A DNA stretch of 64,000 nt from assembly GCF_052161655.1 (NCBI RefSeq), contig NZ_CP197418.1:6138001-6202000 (forward strand), read 5' to 3'. The translations under genes and the position numbers were made by a program. Position 1 is the stretch's first letter, and each line of letters begins with the position of its first letter. This DNA is from Novipirellula sp052161655. Lineage in GTDB: Bacteria; Planctomycetota; Planctomycetia; Pirellulales; Pirellulaceae. Positions 8,580 to 17,171 of this stretch are shown piece after piece. The notes below the pieces were generated by a model, which worked only from the letters and a program-made list of their open reading frames with translations, was not told the DNA's origin and ran no database searches.

Positions 8580-10550
8580 TTACGGCTTAAAACGGTGCAG
8601 CACTTCACCTGTGGGTGTTGTTAGCCGAATGTTTGACATTTGCATCTCGCCCGCGGCTCGCGACGGATCGATGCGAATCCCTTGCACTGGTTTTGCTGGT
8701 GAAAACTCGATTGCAACCTCGTGGGCTGCTCCGTCGTGCTTTGGCTCGAACCGAACACTGCGATCTCGATAATACGCGGGCGCGACGCCTTGTTCGTGCC
8801 AGAAGACTTGTCCGTGACCGGATGATTGCGATCTCATCGTGAATCGAAGCGTCAACGGTTGCTGATGGATCGCTTTTGGCAACGGGCAGGAAAAAGAGGG
8901 ATCACCGCCGCTGCTGGTGACAACAAGTACACCGTCGGTAACCGCCAGCGTGCAAGTGCCGTCGGCTTGCCAACCCGCAATCGGCTTGCTGCGAGGACGC
9001 GTGGGTTTTTGGGACGCTGGACTCGCGGTGTTTCTGATTCTCCCGACCCCTTCTTGCTCCGGTTGATACTTGGCCGGATCAAAGTTTTGGTTAGGCAGCG
9101 GTAGTACGGCGTGGGTATCGATAAGGAATGTCTCGATTAACGCGTCCATGGTTTTAACGCGTTCAGGGTACTTGGCCGACACATCATGCTGTTCTCCGAG
9201 ATCTTCGCTCAAATTGAATAACTTGTAGCGATGGTTTCCGTTTTTACCGCCGTGAAAAATACGGATCAATTTCCAATCGTTTTGGTGTACGCTCACCGAA
9301 GGTGGGAGCCACTCGGGAACAGGCGGGCTGTGCGGAAAGAATGTGAAAATAGCTTCGCGCTGGAGCGATTTTCCATGCAGTGCCGGCACGATGCTGATGC
9401 CATCAAATTCCTGATTCGGCTGAGGTGCAATGGACAACAGTTCCAATAGCGTGGGGTAGAAATCGCTGCTTTGAATCACTTCATCACTACGCGAGTTTGC
9501 TTCGACGACTGCTGGCTGCACGACAATCGCAGGTCCGCGAACGCCTCCTTCATACATTGTTGCTTTGCCGCCTCGAAGCGGCGAATTGCTAGTGGCCGTG
9601 GTTCCATCCACTTGGTTATACATGTTTCCGCCGTTATCCGATGCAAACACAATGATCGTGTTCTCTGCAATCTTCAGTCGGTCCAAGGTATCGAGCAATG
9701 TGCCGACCGCATCATCCATGCTTTCGATCATTGCGGCATAGGTGGGACTGCGCTGCGGATCGTTCGGGTCAATCATTTTCCTGTATGCGTCGATCAACGA
9801 TTTCTTGGCATCGAAAGGAGCATGAACGCTGAACATCCAGTAATTCAAAAAGAACGGTTGGCTCTTGTTCGACTCGATGAACGCCACGGCTTCCTCAGCC
9901 ATCCGATCTTCGATGTGTTCGCTCGGCGTGTTGGGATCGAAGTCAGGGTACTTCCATGGCGCAACGTAGCTGCCTGCGGGGCCCGGTCCCGCCCAATGCG
10001 GAACGTCGACATCAAAACCATGCTCTAGCGGTGAGTATGGCTCGGCTCCGAGATGCCATTTTCCAAAATGACCGGTCGCGTACCCATTGTCTTTGAACAT
10101 TTCGCCAAGCGTGTAGTACTCGGTCGATAACCGCGAAACTGAACTCGGAAATGTTGCCATTTGGTTTGCGGGTCCGGTTCCCGTTGCCGTTGCCTCGAGG
10201 ATCACTTGGGGCAAATGGCAATTCGGAGTGGTGATTCCGGTTCGCGCCGGGCTAAGTCCCGTCAGTATCGCGGATCGCGTTGGCGAGCAAAGCGGACTCG
10301 ATGCATATGCATGCGTGAACGTCATCCCGCGTTTGGCGAGTCGCTCGATATTGGGTGTCTTGTAAAATTTGGTGGTTTGAAACAGCGTCGTATCGCTCCA
10401 ACCCAAGTCGTCCGCCAAAATGAACACCACATTTGGCTTCGCTTCGGCTGCGATTGCGGACGCGGTGAACAGGAACCATACAATCCCCAAACACAGACTC
10501 CGTTGCAGAGTGGATAGCTGGCGATTTGAATTCAATTTTGGTTGCTTCAC
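8580..10550 (-). CDS. Secreted type I sulfatase with C-terminal beta domain
   Basis: A sulfatase of about 656 residues from the GTG at 10550. A TTG at 10598 would add 16 residues and cross a run of eight C, so I prefer the GTG, which leaves an N-terminal hydrophobic export segment (residues 18-35). The metal ligands are DD at 47-48, and the formylglycine motif C-S-P-T-R begins at Cys88. The catalytic fold is followed after about residue 530 by a low-complexity linker and a beta-rich tail (FWHEQGVAPAYYRDRSV, then IRIDPSRAAGEMQMSNIRL). That tail resembles the one in the sulfatase at 4639. It probably desulfates polysaccharide outside the cytoplasm. The two sulfatases are separated by the IS110-type element and may once have been adjacent. 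Confidence 0.9.
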   Translation of the reverse strand: MKQPKLNSNRQLSTLQRSLCLGIVWFLFTASAIAAEAKPNVVFILADDLGWSDTTLFQTTKFYKTPNIERLAKRGMTFTHAYASSPLCSPTRSAILTGLSPARTGITTPNCHLPQVILEATATGTGPANQMATFPSSVSRLSTEYYTLGEMFKDNGYATGHFGKWHLGAEPYSPLEHGFDVDVPHWAGPGPAGSYVAPWKYPDFDPNTPSEHIEDRMAEEAVAFIESNKSQPFFLNYWMFSVHAPFDAKKSLIDAYRKMIDPNDPQRSPTYAAMIESMDDAVGTLLDTLDRLKIAENTIIVFASDNGGNMYNQVDGTTATSNSPLRGGKATMYEGGVRGPAIVVQPAVVEANSRSDEVIQSSDFYPTLLELLSIAPQPNQEFDGISIVPALHGKSLQREAIFTFFPHSPPVPEWLPPSVSVHQNDWKLIRIFHGGKNGNHRYKLFNLSEDLGEQHDVSAKYPERVKTMDALIETFLIDTHAVLPLPNQNFDPAKYQPEQEGVGRIRNTASPASQKPTRPRSKPIAGWQADGTCTLAVTDGVLVVTSSGGDPSFSCPLPKAIHQQPLTLRFTMRSQSSGHGQVFWHEQGVAPAYYRDRSVRFEPKHDGAAHEVAIEFSPAKPVQGIRIDPSRAAGEMQMSNIRLTTPTGEVLHRFKP

Positions 10551-10620
10551 GAAAACTTCTAAGTTTTGGGGGGGGATTAAGTATCGGATCCAAAGCAAAC
10601 ATGGTAATCAGGACGCAACG

Positions 10621-11037
10621 TTACTGCGGGAGATCCGGAAAAGCTTTGAGTTCAAGTCCGTGAGTATGGGGCACGCCCCATTGCTCGTAATAGAGGACTT
10701 TGACGCGATTCCAATCGTCGCGGATCATCCAACGATTTAGCTGGACAATATTTGCGAGCGTCCATCTCCGCCGGGCGTGTTTTAAAATACTTGCTTCGAG
10801 CCATGCGTCGTCAAAACCTGCCCACTCACCGGCGACACACGTTAGATTCGCGATACAGACGGGATACACTTCACGAAACAAAATCGTCTCAATTTCCGAA
10901 GCCGTGTAAGGTGATTCCGCGAGGGATCGAGCAATGCACGACAAGTCATGATCCTGCAATTCAGTGTCCAGGAAAAGATCCGACAAGGCACGCCAAACGG
11001 GGCGGCGATTTTCAATATCTTGATCGGCGGGAGTCAT
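10621..11037 (-). CDS. Small conserved protein, DUF7079-like
   Basis: A 138-residue soluble protein. The pattern RRPVWRALSDLFLDTEL, then LAESPYTASEIETILFREVYPVC, then AGEWAGF matches what I remember of the DUF7079 family, whose function is not known. No signal peptide, metal motif or membrane segment is seen. It lies 70 bases from the putative sulfatase start and 111 bases from the next gene, all on the minus strand. Its neighbours say little about function. Confidence 0.7.
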   Translation of the reverse strand: MTPADQDIENRRPVWRALSDLFLDTELQDHDLSCIARSLAESPYTASEIETILFREVYPVCIANLTCVAGEWAGFDDAWLEASILKHARRRWTLANIVQLNRWMIRDDWNRVKVLYYEQWGVPHTHGLELKAFPDLPQ

Positions 11038-11148
11038 GGAAAAAGTGACGGCGAATGGAAGGCTTGTTACGTCACCGCATCGTCGCCGCTGGCACGAAGC
11101 GGTACGACCGCGATAAATGATGGAGACACTCTCAGTGAACTTCGGCGA

Positions 11149-11910
11149 TCATTCCTCGGTCGCAAAGTACGCTTCGCATAACATGCGAAGAAAGTTCTCG
11201 ACTTCATGATGCATCGGTTCATTGACCGAAACGATCAATATGTTGTCCAACGCTGATATCGCCGCGGTTCCACCAGACGATTGCCATTTAGTAGGACTCA
11301 GTGTTTCCCTCATCACCTCGACGATCTCCTCGCTCTTGTCCTGCATCGCTTTTGGCAAGCGATACATTTTAATGACGCGGCGTTGCTCGGACGCTTCCGC
11401 AGTTGTGACCATAAGTACCTCGTGCTCGATGACGTAGGTTAAATCCAAGCTTCGTAACATCAGTCGTAAGGCACTGCGAAGCGTGACGTGTTCTAACGCA
11501 AGCGTCACAGGCACGTCGGTCGCGATCCCCAGTTCCTCCAGCGATTGCCTATCGATCACGATTGGGATTTTGTGCATGTCTGAAATGTTCTGCATCGCTT
11601 CGCCCAACGGAGTCTCGATAAATTGGATACTCGTTTCATCATCAAGCGAGGCGAGAATACGAGCTTCCGATGCATTGTCCGATCCGATCGTCACGACTTG
11701 GTTTTCTCCAATTGGCGGTCGCTTCGCCACACGTCGCATCTGCGTCGGCTTCGAGTTCACGGAACTGGGCTTCGGTTGATTTGGTGCTGCGAACGGATCA
11801 TGTAAGTCGGTCGCCCCGCTTCCGCCAAAGGGATCTGACGACTGAGCAAATCCAAGTGAACTAATCGACATTGCAACGACAGCCACCAACAACAAACGCA
11901 TGATTGACAT
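11149..11910 (-). CDS. Secreted STN/secretin-N-like protein
   Basis: A 253-residue protein with a signal peptide ending near residue 22 (SSLGFAQ), then a proline- and serine-rich linker. A domain at about 90-170 follows the STN or secretin short-domain pattern: an ETPLGEAMQNISDMHKIPIVID strand-helix-strand, LEHVTLRSALRLMLRSLDLTYVIEHEVLMVTT. The C-terminal third (VIKMYRLP...NILIVSVNEPMHHEVENFLRML) resembles a secretin N1/N2-type beta-alpha fold. There is no pore-forming domain. The GGAGG six bases before the ATG supports the start. It probably works in the cell envelope, perhaps as a pilotin or scaffold; nearby genes give no secretion-system context. Confidence 0.65.
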   Translation of the reverse strand: MSIMRLLLVAVVAMSISSLGFAQSSDPFGGSGATDLHDPFAAPNQPKPSSVNSKPTQMRRVAKRPPIGENQVVTIGSDNASEARILASLDDETSIQFIETPLGEAMQNISDMHKIPIVIDRQSLEELGIATDVPVTLALEHVTLRSALRLMLRSLDLTYVIEHEVLMVTTAEASEQRRVIKMYRLPKAMQDKSEEIVEVMRETLSPTKWQSSGGTAAISALDNILIVSVNEPMHHEVENFLRMLCEAYFATEE

Positions 11911-12827
11911 CGCGGGACCTCCGAACAGAGAAAGAGAAGTGTCATGGAATCGTTACGAATCCGCCATCGAGAACACGAATGTTGAGTCCTACGTATTGTT
12001 GACACGTGAGTATTCATGGCGTTCTATGGCTGTGATCTAACGTACCACAATTTTAATCCACGCGCACAAATGAGGGTTTTGAACGCACAGCAGGTTACAT
12101 CGATCGGTTGAACCAAGCTGTGTTTTATGGCTTTCGCTTTCGCGCACGCTGAAGGCACTGCTCGACCTCTCCTTTAAATGCGTTTGGGAGAGGTGGCAGA
12201 CGCGCAAGTCACCTCTCCCGAGCGAAGCTTGGGAGAGGTCGCAAGGGCCCTTCAGGCCTCGTGCGGGTGAGGGCGACCGCGCAACATCGTGTCTAGTGCG
12301 ACTCAACTTGCTCGGACGCCCTCTGTAGACTGATCATCATCAATTGCAGGCGAATCGATGCATCTGAGTTGGCATTGGATATGTTGGGCCTTCATTCGAT
12401 CCATTTACGACTCTGAGTAGCTGGGGCCAACGGGTGTACGTTTTTATTCCCTTTAAGTGTTTCGGGTGAGCAACGCTAAGCCACTAAAGACTTTACGTCT
12501 GCCGGGTTTCCTGAATCTATGATAGCGGAAGCGAGCGGTTTGCCGCTGATACGCCGCACCCTAAAAATATTTGTCTTGGCAGGCCGATATTGAAGGTAGA
12601 TAATTCCAATCTCAGTGGCGAACGATGGGTGAAGGGAATCTCATCCTCGTCTTGCCAAATCGTGTTTCGGTTGCGACCGCAGACGGCATCGCCGTCGCCC
12701 TCAGCAATCCCAGCATTTTGGGGTGTAAGGATTCCACCACAATTGCGTCTACTTTTCTAAGTTGTCTACGGAAGGAATTAGCGAGACCCTTGGAAAGCAG
12801 GCACCATTATCGAAGGAGCTTGATTTG
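11911..12827. other. 917-base gene-poor interval
   Basis: Holds the palindromic repeat at 12162-12283 and short open frames with no recognisable family, coding pattern or ribosome site. I see no further gene in it. Confidence 0.6.
12162..12283. repeat. Dispersed repeat F (CCTCTCC/GGAGAGG hairpins), copy 1
   Basis: Two successive hairpins: GACCTCTCC with GGGAGAGGTGGC, then ACCTCTCCCGAGCGAAGC with TTGGGAGAGGTC. A GGCCCTTCAGGCC segment and a GGGTGAGGGCGACCGCGC tail follow. The second half matches the copy at 16937-17012. Confidence 0.65.
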
Positions 12828-13028
12828 ATGAAGACAATACCGCCATGCGACCTCTGGGGCATGAAAACCCCGACCTTTGAAATCGACCCATCGCCTAATT
12901 CGCAAGCGAAACGGGCGTTGGTGAATTGGATCGATAGCAATCTGCAGATACTTACAGATTCGCAATCAAAATTCGCGAGTCCCCTTTCGCTGCAAGACGA
13001 ACTTGACTCGCAAAAGCAGGGTCGATAG
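12828..13028 (+). CDS. Possible small protein, 66 residues, unknown
   Basis: I do not recognise the protein. Support is contextual: the ATG at 12828 is preceded by AAGGAG at a workable distance, the frame is open for 66 codons, and a strong rho-independent terminator begins 69 bases after the stop. The product starts MKTIPPCDLWGMKTPTF, with one Cys and two Trp, and ends hydrophilic. It has no signal peptide or membrane segment. It stands alone between two minus-strand transcription units. Confidence 0.4.
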   Translation: MKTIPPCDLWGMKTPTFEIDPSPNSQAKRALVNWIDSNLQILTDSQSKFASPLSLQDELDSQKQGR

Positions 13029-13097
13029 ACGGAGCGCTGTGAGCGACACCACGGCAAACGATTATGTCTTTGCCGAGGATGGGGTGTCAGAAACTAC

Positions 13098-13131
13098 AAA
13101 ACCCGCCGCGAATGGATTCGTGGCGGGTTTT
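13098..13131 (+). terminator. Rho-independent terminator, probably bidirectional
   Basis: Arms AAAACCCGCCGCGA and TCGTGGCGGGTTTT pair with one mismatch around a short loop and end in T-rich sequence on either strand. It lies between the small plus-strand ORF and the convergent PHP-domain gene, so it can serve both. Confidence 0.85.
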
Positions 13132-13160
13132 GCTTTCAAGAAGTCAACGCAGTGGCTAGC

Positions 13161-14399
13161 TCATTCCCAGCCGACGGGTTGAGTCCAAGCTTGTTGCTTC
13201 TGGTCTTTGAACGACGGGTCCACTGGCGGTTTGCTGCTGGTGACGACCGCTCGCACATAGAGTTCGTTGCCGGTCAATTTGTACTCTGGCGTTGCCGATT
13301 CGGATGTCGCGACAACCGCCCCGATGCGATGTTCATCGACTCCGTCCCCCTTTTTTAGTGTGGCAATGAACTTGGTCTCGTAGGTGGTGTCGGGCTCGGT
13401 TGCTATCGCCAGCGATAACGTTTGGCTTTCCTTGTCAAATTGGACATCGGACAATGCCACTCCGCTAGATGCATAAAAGTCGCCTTGTTTCATTGCCCGA
13501 ATCAAATGCTCGGGAGTCAAGTACTTGCTGCGGACCATCACCCAGCCTCGCCCGGGACGCGAACCGGCCTTGCCGTGATACTCGTGTGAATCGTCGGTGC
13601 CGATTCCCATCAACGGGGGAATGTCGAGCGAGGTTTGACGAATCGCGTTGGCGATGTCCCACATCCGTTCGATGCTGGGGTGATCGTCGTCACCGAGATG
13701 GTTCACACCGGGATGTCCGTTATAGACCTCGAAGAAACGCTCCGAGACGACCGCCGCCAAATCCTCGGCGGTTATCGCATAATGAAAATTGGGATGGTTG
13801 ACGTGAGGCAAAACCTCGCGGCCGTGTTTCTTTTCATGCTCGAGGATCGCACGCAAGTTGTTTTCGATTGCTTGTCGCACGGTGTCGCCCCCGACCGGTT
13901 TGATCACCTCGGCCAAATTCGTGGCGTTGATGTGAACTGGTTTCCCCTCGGCTTTATCGCTGATTTCTTCGGCCGGAATCAGAATGAATTTGCCCGTTTC
14001 TTCGACAAGATAGCGAAACTCGTCCATCGGCTTCAGCCGGACTTCGTGATTTTTCTGTCCAGGCTCGCCTCGGGTTTCCACCCATGCATCCCCGAATCGT
14101 TTCCGGTAACGACCTAGAATGCCCTCGTCCGCTCGCTTATGGATCGCGGACATCTCCATCCAACGCATGCCTTCGCTCAGCACGTTGTGGTCAGTTAACG
14201 CGAGAAAGTTGTAGTCGCGTTGACGATACCAATCCGCGATCATTTCAGGGAATTGGTCCCCATCGCTCCATAACGAATGGGTGTGCAGGTTGCCCTTCCA
14301 CCATCGTAGTTCAGGGTCGCCGTTGGATGACTCTTGTGCATTTGCACGGAGCGTCAATGTGAGAAAAAACAAACTCGCTATAATCCAATGTTTCCGCAT
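13161..14399 (-). CDS. Secreted PHP-domain metal-dependent phosphoesterase-like protein
   Basis: A 412-residue protein with a signal peptide (residues 1-21) and a PHP-type metal site: NLHTHS with His39 and His41, Asp46 in SLWSDGD, then ALTDHN and later GIGTDDSHEYHG. PHP proteins are trinuclear metallo-phosphoesterases; extracytoplasmic members of this type are common in planctomycetes and their substrates are unknown. A C-terminal beta-rich segment follows residue 320. The gene starts one base after the stop of the large esterase gene, so they form one transcription unit and may act on one substrate, for example an acetylated or phosphorylated glycan. That is inference. Confidence 0.8.
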   Translation of the reverse strand: MRKHWIIASLFFLTLTLRANAQESSNGDPELRWWKGNLHTHSLWSDGDQFPEMIADWYRQRDYNFLALTDHNVLSEGMRWMEMSAIHKRADEGILGRYRKRFGDAWVETRGEPGQKNHEVRLKPMDEFRYLVEETGKFILIPAEEISDKAEGKPVHINATNLAEVIKPVGGDTVRQAIENNLRAILEHEKKHGREVLPHVNHPNFHYAITAEDLAAVVSERFFEVYNGHPGVNHLGDDDHPSIERMWDIANAIRQTSLDIPPLMGIGTDDSHEYHGKAGSRPGRGWVMVRSKYLTPEHLIRAMKQGDFYASSGVALSDVQFDKESQTLSLAIATEPDTTYETKFIATLKKGDGVDEHRIGAVVATSESATPEYKLTGNELYVRAVVTSSKPPVDPSFKDQKQQAWTQPVGWE

Positions 14400-14400
14400 G

Positions 14401-16809
14401 TTACTTTGGTTCCGTATGTTGATTTGGTTCTGGCCAATTCAAGTGTTTGTGTAGAAAAGCAAAGGTCCCAAGACCACGAATAGTATGGGGGCCATTGAAG
14501 AATTCGATGGTGGTGGAATCACCGATTCCGAGTTCGTCGTAGTGACGCCGGACTTTGGCGTATTCCGCTGCCACCCATTCGTCCGGTGCGACACCGTCAC
14601 GATGTCCTCGCTCGACCATGAACGGGCGGGGCGTCATCATACAGGCAAGCTCAGCATAGTTGGCCACGTTTCCCATGTTCCACTCCCAAATTTCATATTC
14701 GCCAGTGTAGACGTAACTAGACCGATAGATGTTGCTGGTTGTTTTGCCAATCCACTCATTGAAGTCGGCGGAACAAATCGACAAGGCGTATTGCGGAACA
14801 AAAGGGGGCACACGCACTGCGGTCTTGCCGCCGTAGGAGATGCCATAAAACGCAATCCGATCGGGATCCACATGAGGCTGCATACTGAGCCACTCGAGCG
14901 TACGTTCGTGCTGAGGGATGATGTAACTAAACAGAGATCGCTTCAGCGGATTGGATTTTCGTTGAATTTCGCGAAATCTGTCGCCGCCGCGATAGGGATT
15001 CTGAGGTGCATAGACAATGAATCCGCGGAGCGCTAGCTCGGCAGCGAAGCCGCGATCTAAGAAAAGATCCGTGTGTTGTTCCAACGTGCTGGCGGCGGTA
15101 CCTTCGAGCCCATGTTGGCAAACGACAACGGGCCGCCGCTCGCCTGGTTTCAAATCGGTCGGCAATATCAAAATGCCTCCGGCGATCACATCGTCGAACA
15201 CATCCAAAACCACTTCGTATCCCTTAAACTTCTCTTCATCGATAATTAATCGAGAACGGGGGTTGGCCGGAAGCTTGGCATGCGGAAGTCGCCCAATCAC
15301 CTCATCATAAAATTCGTCACGATACGCTGCGGTGGTGTCGATCCAGGACTCTACGGTGCTCCGATTGGCCTTTTTCCAGTGCTGATCCCGAATCCGAGGG
15401 CTGTCGCGAACCAAACGTTGATTTCGCTCAACCAGCTCATCGACCTGTCTCGCTTGTCTTTCGGATGCATCCGCCAGCGGTAATAGCGGTGTCAATTTCG
15501 CGGTTGTTTTTAACGATGCGTCGAGATTTAGTCCGGCTAAAAACAAGGTCACCGCTGAAACGCTGCCGGCGGGGCCCGTGCCATCGTCACTAATTACCAG
15601 CTCGATTTGGTCGGGTTGACCCAACGATTGGTAATGGGATTGAGCACGTGAAAACTCATCGCGTACGGAGGCTAGTTTCGGAGTATGTATTTGGCCGGGG
15701 GCTGATCCGCCTCGGCGGCCAGGGGTGACTGCGGGTGGTCCATCGACTTGGGGAACTCGGCACGCTTCGACAGTCAGTCGCCGCGGCGCGATGAGCGAGG
15801 CAATGTCGGCGTCGGCAAACTCGGTCAACAAGCTCCAAACATTGCGGTAGATCGGTTCACGCCATATCTGTTCGCGGTCGTCAAAATACCCGCACACCAT
15901 TGCCGAATCGATTCGCGTATCGATCGCCGCAGCATAAAATGCTAATAATCCTCCTTCGCCCACACCGGCGACGCCAATCGGTCGGTCCTGCTTTTTAGAA
16001 TCGCGTCGGGCGACAAAGTAATCGACGGCAGCAAGTATTTTCTGCACCTCGTAACCGATCACGTGGCGTCCGATTTCGAACGACGTGCGGTAAACGAATT
16101 CGCGATGAGGTTGGTTTGTAAAACCAACTGCTGGATTTCCAGAGTGTTCTTGGTCGCGATTGATCAGCGTCGGAATCAGTACCTCGCAACCTTGTTGGAC
16201 CAAATGCAGTACAAAAAGGTTGGCGTCGGCACCTTCGCTCAATCCCACGAATGCTTCGGGACTCCAGTCAGCATCCGGGATTGCGATCACGCTTGCGGTG
16301 GGCTCTCGTCCTTTGGGGGTCAACAACAATCCTTCGCCGGTAACGCCGTCCATTACGGGCCAGCGGACTTCGCGAACCACGCAGTCGGCGGAACTAGCCA
16401 GAATCGGAGCGGCCGACTGAAAGTCGTCCTGAGATATGATCATCTGTAGCGTCGGCTGATCGGCACGGGGATCGACTGCACCGATAATTTTCGCGAATCG
16501 TTCGCGGTTCGCCAGGACGCTGTGCAAATAGCGATCTTCGGACGCATAATCACGATGCCAATTTTGCTTGCGTATTTGCTTGGAAAGGCTCAATTCACGT
16601 TCTGCGAACCGATTGATCTCACGTACCATCCACCCATCCAGTGGTTCGTCTAGCTGAAGCGGTTGGGTGTTCGGCAGCGTTTGCACTTCACCGAGCGTGG
16701 GTGCGGCGTTGTCCTTGGCATTCGCGATTGTGAACGTGGTTAGCCACGCAAAACAAACCGCAGAGAGGAGGTTTTTGTGAAACAAGAAACCGCGAGCAGA
16801 CATTCGCAT
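14401..16809 (-). CDS. Large secreted esterase with two alpha/beta-hydrolase units
   Basis: An 802-residue protein with an N-terminal hydrophobic export segment. The C-terminal unit is an intact alpha/beta hydrolase of the acetylxylan-esterase or dienelactone-hydrolase type: VVVCQHGLEG oxyanion segment, nucleophile Ser658 in G-I-S-Y-G-G, an acidic residue after MTPRPFMVERGHRDG, and a catalytic His in GPHTIRG. The N-terminal unit repeats the fold (GVAGVGEGG, then SLIAPRRLTVEA), but Glu285 sits where the nucleophile serine should be. It has probably lost catalysis and become structural or binding. The gene is coupled to the downstream PHP-domain gene. The likely role is deacylation of a polysaccharide. 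Confidence 0.8.
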   Translation of the reverse strand: MRMSARGFLFHKNLLSAVCFAWLTTFTIANAKDNAAPTLGEVQTLPNTQPLQLDEPLDGWMVREINRFAERELSLSKQIRKQNWHRDYASEDRYLHSVLANRERFAKIIGAVDPRADQPTLQMIISQDDFQSAAPILASSADCVVREVRWPVMDGVTGEGLLLTPKGREPTASVIAIPDADWSPEAFVGLSEGADANLFVLHLVQQGCEVLIPTLINRDQEHSGNPAVGFTNQPHREFVYRTSFEIGRHVIGYEVQKILAAVDYFVARRDSKKQDRPIGVAGVGEGGLLAFYAAAIDTRIDSAMVCGYFDDREQIWREPIYRNVWSLLTEFADADIASLIAPRRLTVEACRVPQVDGPPAVTPGRRGGSAPGQIHTPKLASVRDEFSRAQSHYQSLGQPDQIELVISDDGTGPAGSVSAVTLFLAGLNLDASLKTTAKLTPLLPLADASERQARQVDELVERNQRLVRDSPRIRDQHWKKANRSTVESWIDTTAAYRDEFYDEVIGRLPHAKLPANPRSRLIIDEEKFKGYEVVLDVFDDVIAGGILILPTDLKPGERRPVVVCQHGLEGTAASTLEQHTDLFLDRGFAAELALRGFIVYAPQNPYRGGDRFREIQRKSNPLKRSLFSYIIPQHERTLEWLSMQPHVDPDRIAFYGISYGGKTAVRVPPFVPQYALSICSADFNEWIGKTTSNIYRSSYVYTGEYEIWEWNMGNVANYAELACMMTPRPFMVERGHRDGVAPDEWVAAEYAKVRRHYDELGIGDSTTIEFFNGPHTIRGLGTFAFLHKHLNWPEPNQHTEPK

Positions 16810-16936
16810 CTATAGACTTGTCGGTGGGAGGCGAGCGAGGTGGGAAGTCTTTGCGAATATTCTACATCATTCGAGAGTGGGCGTGTGTGGAATGGAATCT
16901 GACAGTTTTTTAGTTCGTTGTGGCAAATGTTTTAGA

Positions 16937-17012
16937 ACCTCTACCGAGCGAAGCCTGGGGGAGGTCCAGTGGGCGATCGTCTCGTTCGGGAGGGCGACCA
17001 CGCGATCCGGCG
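16937..17012. repeat. Dispersed repeat F, copy 2
   Basis: ACCTCTACCGAGCGAAGC pairs with CTGGGGGAGGT, followed by GGGAGGGCGACCACGCGATC. This parallels the second half of 12162-12283. It lies in the 362-base divergent gap 16810-17171, in which I see nothing else. Confidence 0.6.
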
Positions 17013-17171
17013 GATTGTGTCAACAAATCTCCTGACAAATTCTGCTACATTGGCAATCGCATTAGATTTGATTGTGCCGCGTTTTTCGAACGTATACAAT
17101 CGAACCTCCCCCCACAGCGACGATCTTGCTCGCTCTATACACTTGCTCCCACCTCGCGAAAGTGTGATTGA

